64,000 nt of DNA from positions 46,694 through 110,693 of the forward strand of contig JAVBYJ010000009.1 in assembly GCA_030824075.1 (NCBI GenBank), read 5' to 3'. The notes under the pieces were generated by a model that searched no databases, was not told where the DNA came from, and saw nothing but the letters and a program-made list of their open reading frames with translations. Shown piece after piece: positions 1 to 7,310 of the stretch (within the stretch, counting starts at the first letter, position 1; each line of letters opens with the position of its first letter). This DNA is from Geothrix sp. Lineage in GTDB: Bacteria > Acidobacteriota > Holophagae > Holophagales > Holophagaceae. The position numbers were made by a program, and so were the translations under genes.

Positions 1-6
1 TGAAGC

Positions 7-549
7 ATGTCCCTGACCCGCCCCTTCCTCCTGGCCTTTCTCGGCGCGGCCGTGGCCCAGGCCGGAGCACCCCCCAAGTCCATCCTCCAGCGTGGGGCCT
101 ACCTGGTCCGTGTAGGCGGCTGCAACGACTGCCACACGCCCCTCAAGATGGGCGCCAAGGGCCCCGAGCCGGACATGACCCGCATGTTGTCCGGGCACCC
201 GGAGGCCCTGAAGATGCCCCCCGCCCCCCAGCTGCCCGAAGGCCCCTGGGGCTGGACCGGAGCCGCCACGGCCACCGCTTTCGCCGGGCCCTGGGGCGTA
301 AGCTTCGCTGCGAACCTCACCCCGGACAAGGAAACCGGGCTGGGCAGCTGGACCGAGGCCCAGTTCCTTCAGATGATTCGCACCGGCCGCCACCTGGGCC
401 AGGGGCGCCCCATCCTGCCACCCATGCCCGTCCCGAGCCTCCACGCAGCCACGGAGGCGGATCAGAAGGCCATCTTCGCCTACCTGAAATCCATTCCTGC
501 CGTTTCAAACCGGGTGCCCGCCGTGGTCGAGCCCGTCGCCTCCCACTGA
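7..549 (+). CDS. Secreted monoheme c-type cytochrome
   Basis: A 180-residue exported cytochrome c. Residues 1-20 form a signal peptide ending in an AxA-like site. A single heme-binding motif, CNDCH, lies at residues 39-43. Near the C-terminus, PPMPVPS followed by a helix ending in IFAYLKSIP is typical of the Met-ligand and last helix of small cytochromes that shuttle electrons in the periplasm. The TGA at bases 1-3 is probably the stop of an upstream gene, so this looks like the distal part of an operon. The next gene, 14 bases downstream, is a diheme cytochrome, so the two likely act together. The redox partner cannot be read from the sequence. Confidence 0.85.
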   Translation: MSLTRPFLLAFLGAAVAQAGAPPKSILQRGAYLVRVGGCNDCHTPLKMGAKGPEPDMTRMLSGHPEALKMPPAPQLPEGPWGWTGAATATAFAGPWGVSFAANLTPDKETGLGSWTEAQFLQMIRTGRHLGQGRPILPPMPVPSLHAATEADQKAIFAYLKSIPAVSNRVPAVVEPVASH

Positions 550-562
550 TCCCGGATTCCCC

Positions 563-1588
563 ATGCGCGCCCTTCTCCTCGTGGCCGCGGCGGCCCTTGG
601 CCTGACGCCAGGGACCGCGCGGACCCTTCCTCAGCCGCCCCACCTGCTGACCCAGACCGGTCTGTATTCGGCCCCTGGGGTTGTGGACGCCCGGCACCTG
701 GCCTACGCGCCCCAGTACCCTCTGTGGACCGATGGCGCGGCCAAGTCGCGATGGCTTCATCTCCCGGCAGGGAAGGACATCGATGGCGGGGACGAGGACG
801 GCTGGGTCTTCCCCGTGGGCACCAGGGTCTGGAAGGAGTTCCGCTTCCAGGGCCGCAAGGTCGAGACCCGCATGATCTGGAAAGCCGGGCCGAGAACCTG
901 GGTCTTCGCCAGCTATGCCTGGAACGAGGCCCAGACCGAGGCCACCCTCGTGCCCGCGGACGGTCTTCCGGACGCCGCTGAAGTGGCCCCCGGCGTGTGG
1001 CATCGCATCCCCTCCCGGGCCGACTGCCGAAACTGCCACGGCCAGGAGTCGGTGGACATGCTTGGCTTCAACGCCCTCCAGCTCTCACCGGACCGGGATC
1101 CGGACGCCATCCACGGCGAACCCCTGCAGCCCGGCATGGTTACACTCGACGATCTGGTGGCGCGGCGCCTGCTGCGAGGCGCCCGGCCCGACCTGCTGAG
1201 CCGTCCGCCCCGCATCCAGGCCGATCAGGCCGCCACCCGATCCGTCCTGGGCTACCTCCAGGCCAACTGTGCCTCCTGCCATCGGGGCGACCGGCCCCTC
1301 CCCGGGTTGGACCTGGATTTCCGCCACACGTCCCACCTCATCCGGGGGGCCGACGAACCCGGCCTCCGCACCACCCTGGGGCGCCCCAGCGTCTATCAGG
1401 CACCTGGCGCCGCCGGGGATCCTCGGCTGAGCCCCGGCGTTCCAGACCAAAGCACCCTGATCCACCGCATGGCTTCCCGTCGCCCCGCTGCCCAGATGCC
1501 CCCCCTGGGCTCGGCCCTGGTGGACCAGGAAGCCGTGGCCCGCCTTCGCCGCTGGGTTGCCGATCTGCCGCTCGCGGCTTCGCACTGA
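563..1588 (+). CDS. SO2930-like diheme c-type cytochrome
   Basis: A 341-residue exported protein with a signal peptide over about residues 1-22. Two heme motifs are visible: CRNCH at 155-159 and CASCH at 236-240. The N-terminal block running from GLYSAPG to LWTDGAAKSRW, followed by VFPVGTRVWKEF, is characteristic of the SO2930/HNE_0200 family of diheme cytochromes. These are of unknown substrate and usually lie in exported-protein gene pairs. The gene follows the monoheme cytochrome closely and is probably co-transcribed with it. The downstream dehydrogenase E1 gene starts 34 bases after the stop, so the run of four genes may be one transcript. I am confident of the family but not of the physiological role. 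Confidence 0.85.
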   Translation: MRALLLVAAAALGLTPGTARTLPQPPHLLTQTGLYSAPGVVDARHLAYAPQYPLWTDGAAKSRWLHLPAGKDIDGGDEDGWVFPVGTRVWKEFRFQGRKVETRMIWKAGPRTWVFASYAWNEAQTEATLVPADGLPDAAEVAPGVWHRIPSRADCRNCHGQESVDMLGFNALQLSPDRDPDAIHGEPLQPGMVTLDDLVARRLLRGARPDLLSRPPRIQADQAATRSVLGYLQANCASCHRGDRPLPGLDLDFRHTSHLIRGADEPGLRTTLGRPSVYQAPGAAGDPRLSPGVPDQSTLIHRMASRRPAAQMPPLGSALVDQEAVARLRRWVADLPLAASH

Positions 1589-1622
1589 CCCTGCTTCCCG
1601 TTCCCTTTCCATGAGGTCCGCC

Positions 1623-2585
1623 ATGCATCCATCCCGCCCCATCCCCTCCCGCCCAGACCTGCTCGCGGCCATGTTGCGCATCCGGGCCTATGAAGAGAAG
1701 ATCGTGGCCTTCAGCGAGGCCGGCCCCTTTCCCCACGTCTGCACCTCGGTCGGGCAGGAAGCCGCCGCCGTGGGCGTGGTCTCGGCCCTCGACCCCGAGG
1801 ACCAGATCCTCACCAACCACCGCAGCGCCGGGCATCTCCTTTCCCGGGGCGCCGATCCCGGCCGCCTCCTCGCCGAGGTCATGGGCCGCAGCACGGGCTA
1901 CTGCAAGGGCAAGAGCGGCACCCTCCACATCTCCGCCAAGGAACTGGGCGTGATCCTCACCTCGACCATCGTGGGGGGCGAGCTGTCCCTGGCGCCCGGT
2001 GTGGCCCTCTCCCGGAGCCTGCTGGGTGGCGATGGCATCGTCGTCTGCTTCTTCGGGGACGGCGCCGCCTGTGAGGGCATCTTCCATGAATCGCTGAACC
2101 TGGCCTCGGTATGGAACCTGCCGGTGCTCTACGTCTGCGAGAACAACCAGTGGCAGGCCTTCGTGCACCGCAAGGAAACCATGGTGGGTGACCACGTCGC
2201 TCCCTGGGCGGCGGCTTATGGCATGGACAGCCTCACGGTGGATGGCAACGACGTGGAGGCGGTGCTGGAAGCCGCCACCCGCGCCGCAGCCCAGGTCCGT
2301 ACGACCCGCCGCCCCTTCCTGCTGGAGGCCTGGACCTACCGCCAGCGCGGGCACATGGAGCCCCACGACCAGTCCTATGTGGATCCCGCCGAACTCGCGG
2401 CCTGGCTGTCGAAGGACCCCATCAGCCGCCTGGAGGCCCGCCTTCTGGCCTCTGAGGAGCTGACGCGGGAGGGCCTTGAGGCCCTTCGCCTGGAAGCCCA
2501 CGCCGCCATGGAAGCGGCCGCCGCGTTCGCCCTTGCGTCGCCCTATCCCGATCCCTCTGAACTCACCGCCGACGTCTACGCCTGA
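1623..2585 (+). CDS. Thiamine-diphosphate 2-oxoacid dehydrogenase E1, alpha subunit
   Basis: A 320-residue E1 alpha chain of a pyruvate, acetoin or branched-chain 2-oxoacid dehydrogenase complex, which decarboxylates the 2-oxoacid and passes the acyl group to a lipoyl E2. The ThDP/Mg motif starts at GDGAACEG and ends at CENN about 30 residues later. The start ATG at 1623 is chosen because GAGG sits six bases upstream; an ATG at 1611 is possible. The beta subunit follows 10 bases after the stop. No E2 or E3 gene is in the window, so the exact substrate is open; the length and the GKSGTLHIS motif fit pyruvate or acetoin E1 alpha. Confidence 0.88.
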   Translation: MHPSRPIPSRPDLLAAMLRIRAYEEKIVAFSEAGPFPHVCTSVGQEAAAVGVVSALDPEDQILTNHRSAGHLLSRGADPGRLLAEVMGRSTGYCKGKSGTLHISAKELGVILTSTIVGGELSLAPGVALSRSLLGGDGIVVCFFGDGAACEGIFHESLNLASVWNLPVLYVCENNQWQAFVHRKETMVGDHVAPWAAAYGMDSLTVDGNDVEAVLEAATRAAAQVRTTRRPFLLEAWTYRQRGHMEPHDQSYVDPAELAAWLSKDPISRLEARLLASEELTREGLEALRLEAHAAMEAAAAFALASPYPDPSELTADVYA

Positions 2586-2595
2586 GGAGCCACCC

Positions 2596-3570
2596 ATGTC
2601 CCTGATGACCGCCCACGATGCCCTCGGCCAGGCCCTGGCCGAAGAAATGCGCCGCGACAGCCGCGTGCTGATGTTCGGCGAAGGCGTTGCCACCAAGCGC
2701 ACGGACCTGCTGGAAGCCTTCGGTCCGCAGCGCGTACGGAACACCCCCCTGGCCGAGGGGATCATCGCCGGCACCGCCGCCGGTGCCGCCGCCACGGGTT
2801 TGCGGCCGGTGGTGGATCTGCTCTTCGCGCCTTTCCTCTGCTTCGCCATGGACGAGATCGTGAACAGCGCAGGCAAGCTGCGCTACATGTCCGGCGGCCA
2901 GTTCGCCTTCCCCACGGTGGTGCTTGCCATGACCGGCGGCGGCTGGACCGTGGGCGCCCAGCACAACCACAACGTCGAGGCCTGGTTCGTCCACAGTCCG
3001 GGCCTGAAGGTGGTGATGCCCGCCACGCCGGAAGATTTCAAGGGCCTCATGAAATCAGCCATCCGGGACGACAACCCCGTGCTGTTCTTCATGGACATGG
3101 GGCTGGCCTTCGTCCCCGGGGAGGTCTCCGAGGGCGAGGTGCTGATCCCCCTGGGCCAGGCGGCCGTCCGCCGCAAAGGCACGGATGTCACCCTCATCTC
3201 GTACGCCAAGACCGTACACACCTGCCTGGCCGCTGCCGAGACGCTGGCGGAACAGGGCGTCTCCGCCGAGGTCATCGACCTGCGCACCCTGAAGCCCCTG
3301 GACGAGGCCACGATCCTGGCCTCGGTGCGCAAGACCGGTCGAGCCCTCGTCGTCCACGAGGCGAGCCGCCTCTGCGGCGTGGGGGCCGAGGTGGCCGCCA
3401 TCCTTTCAGAGAAGGCCTTCGAGGCGCTCAAGGCCCCCGTGCTGAGAATCACCGGGCCCGATGCCCCGGCGCCCTCCAGCTACGTGCTGGAACAGGCGTT
3501 CATACCCCAGACCGAGGCCATTGTGGCGGCGGGATTGGAGCTGGTGCGTGGGGCCGTGAGTGTGCCCTGA
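2596..3570 (+). CDS. Thiamine-diphosphate 2-oxoacid dehydrogenase E1, beta subunit
   Basis: A 324-residue E1 beta chain that forms a heterotetramer with the alpha subunit encoded just upstream. The transketolase-type pyrimidine-binding domain fills the first half (FGEGVA, NTPLAEGIIAG, DLLFAPF). The C-terminal transketolase domain carries the conserved EVIDLRTLKPLD segment. GAGGAG lies seven bases before the ATG, giving a well-supported start. Full family length, no disruption. Together with the upstream gene it makes a split-subunit E1; a second E1, fused into one chain, is encoded at 56896-58959. Assignment to the pyruvate/acetoin type is an inference. Confidence 0.88.
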   Translation: MSLMTAHDALGQALAEEMRRDSRVLMFGEGVATKRTDLLEAFGPQRVRNTPLAEGIIAGTAAGAAATGLRPVVDLLFAPFLCFAMDEIVNSAGKLRYMSGGQFAFPTVVLAMTGGGWTVGAQHNHNVEAWFVHSPGLKVVMPATPEDFKGLMKSAIRDDNPVLFFMDMGLAFVPGEVSEGEVLIPLGQAAVRRKGTDVTLISYAKTVHTCLAAAETLAEQGVSAEVIDLRTLKPLDEATILASVRKTGRALVVHEASRLCGVGAEVAAILSEKAFEALKAPVLRITGPDAPAPSSYVLEQAFIPQTEAIVAAGLELVRGAVSVP

Positions 3571-3586
3571 GCATCCGCAGTCATTT

Positions 3587-3653
3587 GGGTCTGTTTTCAA
3601 AGTGGATGCGAGCCGCGACGCCGTCCAGCCGCACCCCACCTTGAAAACAGGCT
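3587..3653. repeat. Imperfect inverted repeat between convergent genes
   Basis: GGGTCTGTTTTCAAAGTGG at 3587-3605 is matched in inverse orientation by the sequence at 3636-3653, with two mismatches and a loop of about 30 bases. It lies between the stop of the E1 beta gene and the stop of the convergent kinase gene. It could act as a terminator for both, although no T-tract follows. A third copy of the arm lies at 13438-13455, across the stop codon of the mlaD-like gene, so the arm is a dispersed element. Confidence 0.6.
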
Positions 3654-4940
3654 CTAAATGAGGTTGCTGATACTCGGCTCGGCGGGCCTCTCGCTCAACC
3701 CTTTGTGCCATTCCTGGTGGATGGGAAGCCGGATCTTGAAGGAGCTGCCCTTGCCCGGCTCGCTGGAGACGTGCAGGTTTCCCCCGTGCCCGTGAACAAT
3801 GCCATACACCACCGAAAGGCCGAGTCCCGTTCCCTGGCCCACCTGCTTGGTGGTGAAGAAGGGCTCGAAAATCCTCTCCATCGTATGGGGCTCCATGCCG
3901 CATCCAGTGTCCTCAATGGTGAGGAGGACGCAGGGCTCCAGAAAGGACTGATCACCGATCCTCCGGCCGCTTTCCGCCTGCTGGAGGTGGATGGATAGGA
4001 CGCCACCATCGGGCTGCATGGCCTGGCTGCCATTGATGCCCAGGTTCATGATCACCTGGTGGAGCTGGGAGGGGTCCCCAAGGATCCTGATCCCTTCGGT
4101 CAGATGACTCCGCACGTCGATGTTCCGGGGGAGGGTGGTCTCAAGCAGGCTGATCACCTCTGTCACGAGGCTCGTGAGGTCGAAGGGAACCCAGGTGTCA
4201 TCCGTGCGGCGGCTGAAGTTGAGGATCTGGGCACTCAGTTCCTTGGCACGGCCACCCACCTGCTGGATGATTTCCAATTTTCTCTGGATGGGGCTGTCCG
4301 CTCCGACCTGCCTTTCAATGAGCTCGGCTGCGGTGAGAATGGCGCCGATCAGGTTGTTGAAGTCGTGGGCCATGCCTCCTGCCAGTGCCCCAAGGGCATC
4401 CATCTTCTGAACCTGGCGGAGATGACGGTCCTTCTCGACCTCAAGGGTGATATCCCTGAGCCTCACCACCACCGATTCGACGATGCCTTCGAGGGTGCGC
4501 ACCGGGGAGACCGTCCCCTCAAAGGTGATGCTTTTCCCGGCATGGGTCTTCAGGGATGAGCGGCCCGTCCAGGCTTGGCCAGAGCGCGCCTGCTCCAGCG
4601 CGGCGGCCAGGATCGGGCACTCGAACAGGTCCATGAACTTCTGGTTGGGAGTCCAGTGGCTGGGGTTCCCGAAGGTCTGCGAAAAATTGGTGTTCGAGTA
4701 AATAATGGCGTCATCCCCGGCATCAAGGATGGCGATGACTTCCATGACCTGATCAAGGGCGGAGGAAAGGCGCTTGCTCGTTTCCTCTAGCTGCCTTTTT
4801 TCTGTGACTTCTTTGGCCACCGCCAAGGTCCCCCGATGTTTGTAATCGCTGAGACTAGAATAGTTGCAAAATCCGAATGACATGAAAGGGGGGAGGGAAT
4901 GAGAGGGGCGGGTCGAATGGCGCAAGCGATCAGTACCCAT
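3654..4940 (-). CDS. PAS-domain sensor histidine kinase (orphan)
   Basis: A 428-residue kinase. A PAS-like domain occupies roughly residues 55-175. The dimerisation/phosphoacceptor motif GGMAHDFNNLIG gives the predicted phosphohistidine, and a HATPase domain with the G1 and G2 boxes (EDTGCGM, GTGLGLSVVYG) completes the protein. AGGAG six bases before the ATG supports the start. No membrane segment or receiver domain is visible and no response regulator is adjacent, so the partner is unknown. The first 45 residues are odd: they lead into HRGTLAVAKEVTEKRQLEE, which looks like the tail of a PAS domain whose beginning is missing. The gene may therefore be a 5'-truncated or rearranged kinase. Confidence 0.85.
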   Translation of the reverse strand: MGTDRLRHSTRPSHSLPPFMSFGFCNYSSLSDYKHRGTLAVAKEVTEKRQLEETSKRLSSALDQVMEVIAILDAGDDAIIYSNTNFSQTFGNPSHWTPNQKFMDLFECPILAAALEQARSGQAWTGRSSLKTHAGKSITFEGTVSPVRTLEGIVESVVVRLRDITLEVEKDRHLRQVQKMDALGALAGGMAHDFNNLIGAILTAAELIERQVGADSPIQRKLEIIQQVGGRAKELSAQILNFSRRTDDTWVPFDLTSLVTEVISLLETTLPRNIDVRSHLTEGIRILGDPSQLHQVIMNLGINGSQAMQPDGGVLSIHLQQAESGRRIGDQSFLEPCVLLTIEDTGCGMEPHTMERIFEPFFTTKQVGQGTGLGLSVVYGIVHGHGGNLHVSSEPGKGSSFKIRLPIHQEWHKGLSERPAEPSISNLI

Positions 4941-5107
4941 TGGAATCTCCTGGATCTCAAAGCCTCATGAACAAGCCGGGCAAGGAGGATCTCAAGATCT
5001 TCGGAATCATAGATCCCGCCCTGAAGGTGGGATTCGAATTCCGCTGAACGGTGCTGTTTTTGCCTCCGAACGGACGATCTTCCGGCCCTTGGCTCAAAGC
5101 CGATCCG

Positions 5108-5848
5108 TCAGACGGCGACAATCCGGATGCATTCTTTGGCGCGGGGGGTCATGGCGCGGCTGACAATCAGTTCCACCTTGGGGGCGATCATCACCTTGAT
5201 CCGGCCCACCGTGGTGGGGCGGACCCCCTTGACCATTCGGGGCCGCAGCAGCAGGTGGCGCTGAATCCGAAGCAGGCCGTCGTCCGGGAAGGCCTGTTCC
5301 ACCTCCGCGAGGGTGGTCCAGCGGGTCAGGTAGCGATTCAGGCCCCGGCAGGCCCACACCCGTTCTTTTTCCAGCTCGAAATGGGTGATAAGTTCCAATT
5401 CCATGAAGATTTCCCCCTCTCCAACCCGGATGGGGAAGCGCACGGGGGGCGGCAGCAGGGTCTTCAATTCAATCGGGCTGAGGGGTCGAATGAGGTGATG
5501 GCGCAGCCGCTGCAGGCATTTAGCCAGGCGGTCCTCGAAGACCGGCTTCAGCAGGTAGTCCACGGCGGCAAGCTCGAAGGCGCGGACCGCGTAGGTGGAG
5601 TGGGCGGTCACAAAGACCACGGGAGGGCAGGCCGGGGCTTCCGCCAGCACCTCCATCCCGTTGGGGCCGGGCATCTGGATGTCCAGGAAAATGACGTCCA
5701 CCTCGTACGGCTGTTTCAGCCATTGGAGCAGGGCCAGCCCATCGCCAAGCTCACCTACAACGGTGCACTCGGCTTCCTGGAGCAGCCGGGACAACCGCTC
5801 CCTGGCCAGGGGCTCGTCATCGACCACCAGGGCGTTGAGGCGTTTCAT
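5108..5848 (-). CDS. LytTR-family response regulator
   Basis: A 246-residue DNA-binding response regulator. The receiver domain covers residues 1-115, with acidic residues VVDDEP near the start and the phosphorylatable Asp in FLDIQMPG. The C-terminal half is a LytTR domain, ending in RPTTVGRIKVMIAPKVELIVSR-like beta strands. LytTR proteins bind paired 9-bp direct repeats; such a pair lies at 7202-7232, upstream of lanB. The start overlaps the end of the kinase gene by 32 bases, so the two are translationally linked. This regulator is the natural candidate to control the divergent lanB gene and its own operon. Confidence 0.92.
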   Translation of the reverse strand: MKRLNALVVDDEPLARERLSRLLQEAECTVVGELGDGLALLQWLKQPYEVDVIFLDIQMPGPNGMEVLAEAPACPPVVFVTAHSTYAVRAFELAAVDYLLKPVFEDRLAKCLQRLRHHLIRPLSPIELKTLLPPPVRFPIRVGEGEIFMELELITHFELEKERVWACRGLNRYLTRWTTLAEVEQAFPDDGLLRIQRHLLLRPRMVKGVRPTTVGRIKVMIAPKVELIVSRAMTPRAKECIRIVAV

Positions 5849-6893
5849 GAACGTAGTCTACTTGGATCGCCTCAAGTCGAATGCAGGCAAGCGTCCCGTC
5901 GCCCGAGGGCCCGACGGTGAAGCTGGCTCCGGCGCCGAAATGCAACGCCAGCCGCGAACGCAGGTTCTTCACGCCGATGCCTCTTCCCACCTCGTGGTCG
6001 TGGAAGGGCGTTCCGGAATTCCAAACTTCCAGGAAGATCGTCCCCTCCTGGACGCGGGCCCGGAGGATCAGGTCCCCCCCGGGAATGCTCGGCGCGATGC
6101 CGTGCTTGATGGCATTTTCCACCAGGGGCTGGAGCAGAAGGGGGGGCACTTCGATGGAATCGAGGCGCTCATCCCATTCCCAAACTACCCGGAGCCGGTG
6201 TTCCAGCCGGATCGCCTCCAGAGCCAGGAAATCCGCAATGATCTTGCGTTCTTCCCCCAGGGGCAGCCGCATGTACTCGGACGCCCTCATGATGCGGCGG
6301 AGCAGGTCGGAAAGATGCCGGATGGCACGCTCGGCCGCCTTGGGGTTCTTGTAGACGAGTTCCGCCAGGCCGTTAAGCGCGTTGAAGAGCACGTGCGGGT
6401 GGATCTGGCTCTGGAGCAGGCGATTCTTGGCGACCTGGGCTTCGGCCTCCGAGGCTTCCCGGAGCTCCTCGGACCGCGCCCGGGCCGCGACCAGTCCCCC
6501 CACGAGCATCATGGTCGGGCCCACATACGAGACGTAGAGAACCACAAGCTTGCCCATGTTGAGCTTGACGTTTCCATGCGCGAGTAGCCAGGCATCGAGA
6601 ATCGGGAGAAGGGCTGAGACCGGTTCACAGATGAGCACCGAAAGGACGAGCCCCAGAATGAAGCTCCAGGGGGAGGGAAGGCGGCGGGGCAGGATCCAGG
6701 GCAGGGGGGCCAGGAAGGCGAAAGCGCCGATATGGGTGAGCGGAGAGGAAAACGCACTGGCCCAGATCCACCCGGACACCAGCCGATTGGACGTCCAGTA
6801 CTCATACAGGAAGGAAAGGACCCATATGGAATAAAAGACTCCGAGGACCCGCCAGCTCTTGGCCAATGGGAACCAAGGGATCCAGGGGTTCAC
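5817..6893 (-). CDS. LytS-type membrane sensor histidine kinase
   Basis: A kinase of the LytS/YehU class with four hydrophobic N-terminal segments, including VLGVFYSIWVLSFLYEY and SFILGLVLSVLICEPVSALL. A short cytoplasmic helix leads to the phosphoacceptor motif QIHPHVLFNALN, followed by the N-box NAIKHGI and a G-box GIGVKNL. The frame is open up to 7031, but the extra 46 residues are Pro/Ser/Arg-rich, have poor third-position GC and overlap the peptide gene. I therefore place the start at the GTG at 6893, with moderate certainty; the ribosome site there is weak. It pairs with the overlapping LytTR regulator and lies 52 bases after the peptide gene, suggesting that it senses a peptide or envelope signal. 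Confidence 0.88.
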   Translation of the reverse strand: MNPWIPWFPLAKSWRVLGVFYSIWVLSFLYEYWTSNRLVSGWIWASAFSSPLTHIGAFAFLAPLPWILPRRLPSPWSFILGLVLSVLICEPVSALLPILDAWLLAHGNVKLNMGKLVVLYVSYVGPTMMLVGGLVAARARSEELREASEAEAQVAKNRLLQSQIHPHVLFNALNGLAELVYKNPKAAERAIRHLSDLLRRIMRASEYMRLPLGEERKIIADFLALEAIRLEHRLRVVWEWDERLDSIEVPPLLLQPLVENAIKHGIAPSIPGGDLILRARVQEGTIFLEVWNSGTPFHDHEVGRGIGVKNLRSRLALHFGAGASFTVGPSGDGTLACIRLEAIQVDYVHETPQRPGGR

Positions 6894-6945
6894 CGATTCC
6901 AGGGTGTTCTCGATCGAGGATTCGGTGAACCCAGGGTGGCCAGCA

Positions 6946-7101
6946 CTAAATGATGGTGATTGTGGCGGTGACGGTAAAAGAGAAGGGCCGCTGTTCACGG
7001 GCAGCCCTCGGCCCCTGGGCTTCCTGCGCATGGTTCAGCGTCTCGCTGGCGTTGCTCGAGCGCTGGATGGATTCCTTGCGGAAGGAGAGGCTGCTGTTCA
7101 T
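6946..7101 (-). CDS. Putative LanB-modified precursor peptide (51 aa)
   Basis: A 51-residue peptide gene divergent from lanB. GGGAG lies six bases before its ATG and third-position GC is about 80 percent, as in real genes here. The N-terminal segment SLSFRKESIQR resembles the K-E-T-[IL] leader motif of class I lanthipeptide precursors in Bacteroidota and relatives. The C-terminus PFSFTVTATITII has Ser41, Thr43, Thr45, Thr47 and Thr49 at every second position. There is no cysteine anywhere, so no lanthionine ring could form; LanB could still dehydrate the Ser/Thr residues. The gene is upstream of and co-directional with the LytS/LytTR genes. The precursor role is an inference from motif and position. 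Confidence 0.6.
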   Translation of the reverse strand: MNSSLSFRKESIQRSSNASETLNHAQEAQGPRAAREQRPFSFTVTATITII

Positions 7102-7201
7102 GGGGGCTCCCAGGTAGCGCCGCGGGGCGCACCCTTGGTTCTGGGGCCTGCCAGGATGAAAGCCAACGTCTTTCCATAAACGGTATGTAAACACGACTTC
7201 A

Positions 7202-7232
7202 ACCGTTAAGCCCCTCCAGAGATACCGTTCGG
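7202..7232 (+). promoter_or_regulatory. Predicted LytTR operator (paired direct repeat)
   Basis: ACCGTTAAG (7202-7210) and ACCGTTCGG (7224-7232) both match the LytTR consensus [TA][AC][CA]GTTN[AG][TG] in all positions and are separated by exactly 13 bases, the spacing known for LytTR dimers. On the other strand, facing the peptide gene, ACCGTTTAT (7176-7184) and the weaker ACGGTTGAA have the same spacing. The site lies between the divergent peptide/kinase/regulator operon and lanB, about 80 bases before the lanB start. Confidence 0.7.
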
Positions 7233-7310
7233 GGGTCTCCCCTGGGCTCTGGCTCAGAGCCTGCTTTCCTGGGGCTGGCCCTATGCTTCTCGTCTAAGGA
7301 AGCCCTCTGT

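Noticed and set aside
4941..5107. Open minus-strand segment reading GGIYDSEDLEILLARLVHEAL, considered as a small gene
   Set aside because: It runs into the kinase region without a start codon or ribosome site of its own and matches no family I recognise.
6894..7031. Extended N-terminus of the LytS-type kinase
   Set aside because: The extra 46 residues have poor third-position GC, are Pro/Ser-rich, and overlap a better-supported peptide gene in another frame.
7102..7194. Longer version of the peptide gene starting at 7194 (82 codons)
   Set aside because: The extra 31 codons lack a ribosome site and overlap the LytTR-box region; the ATG at 7101 has a clear one.
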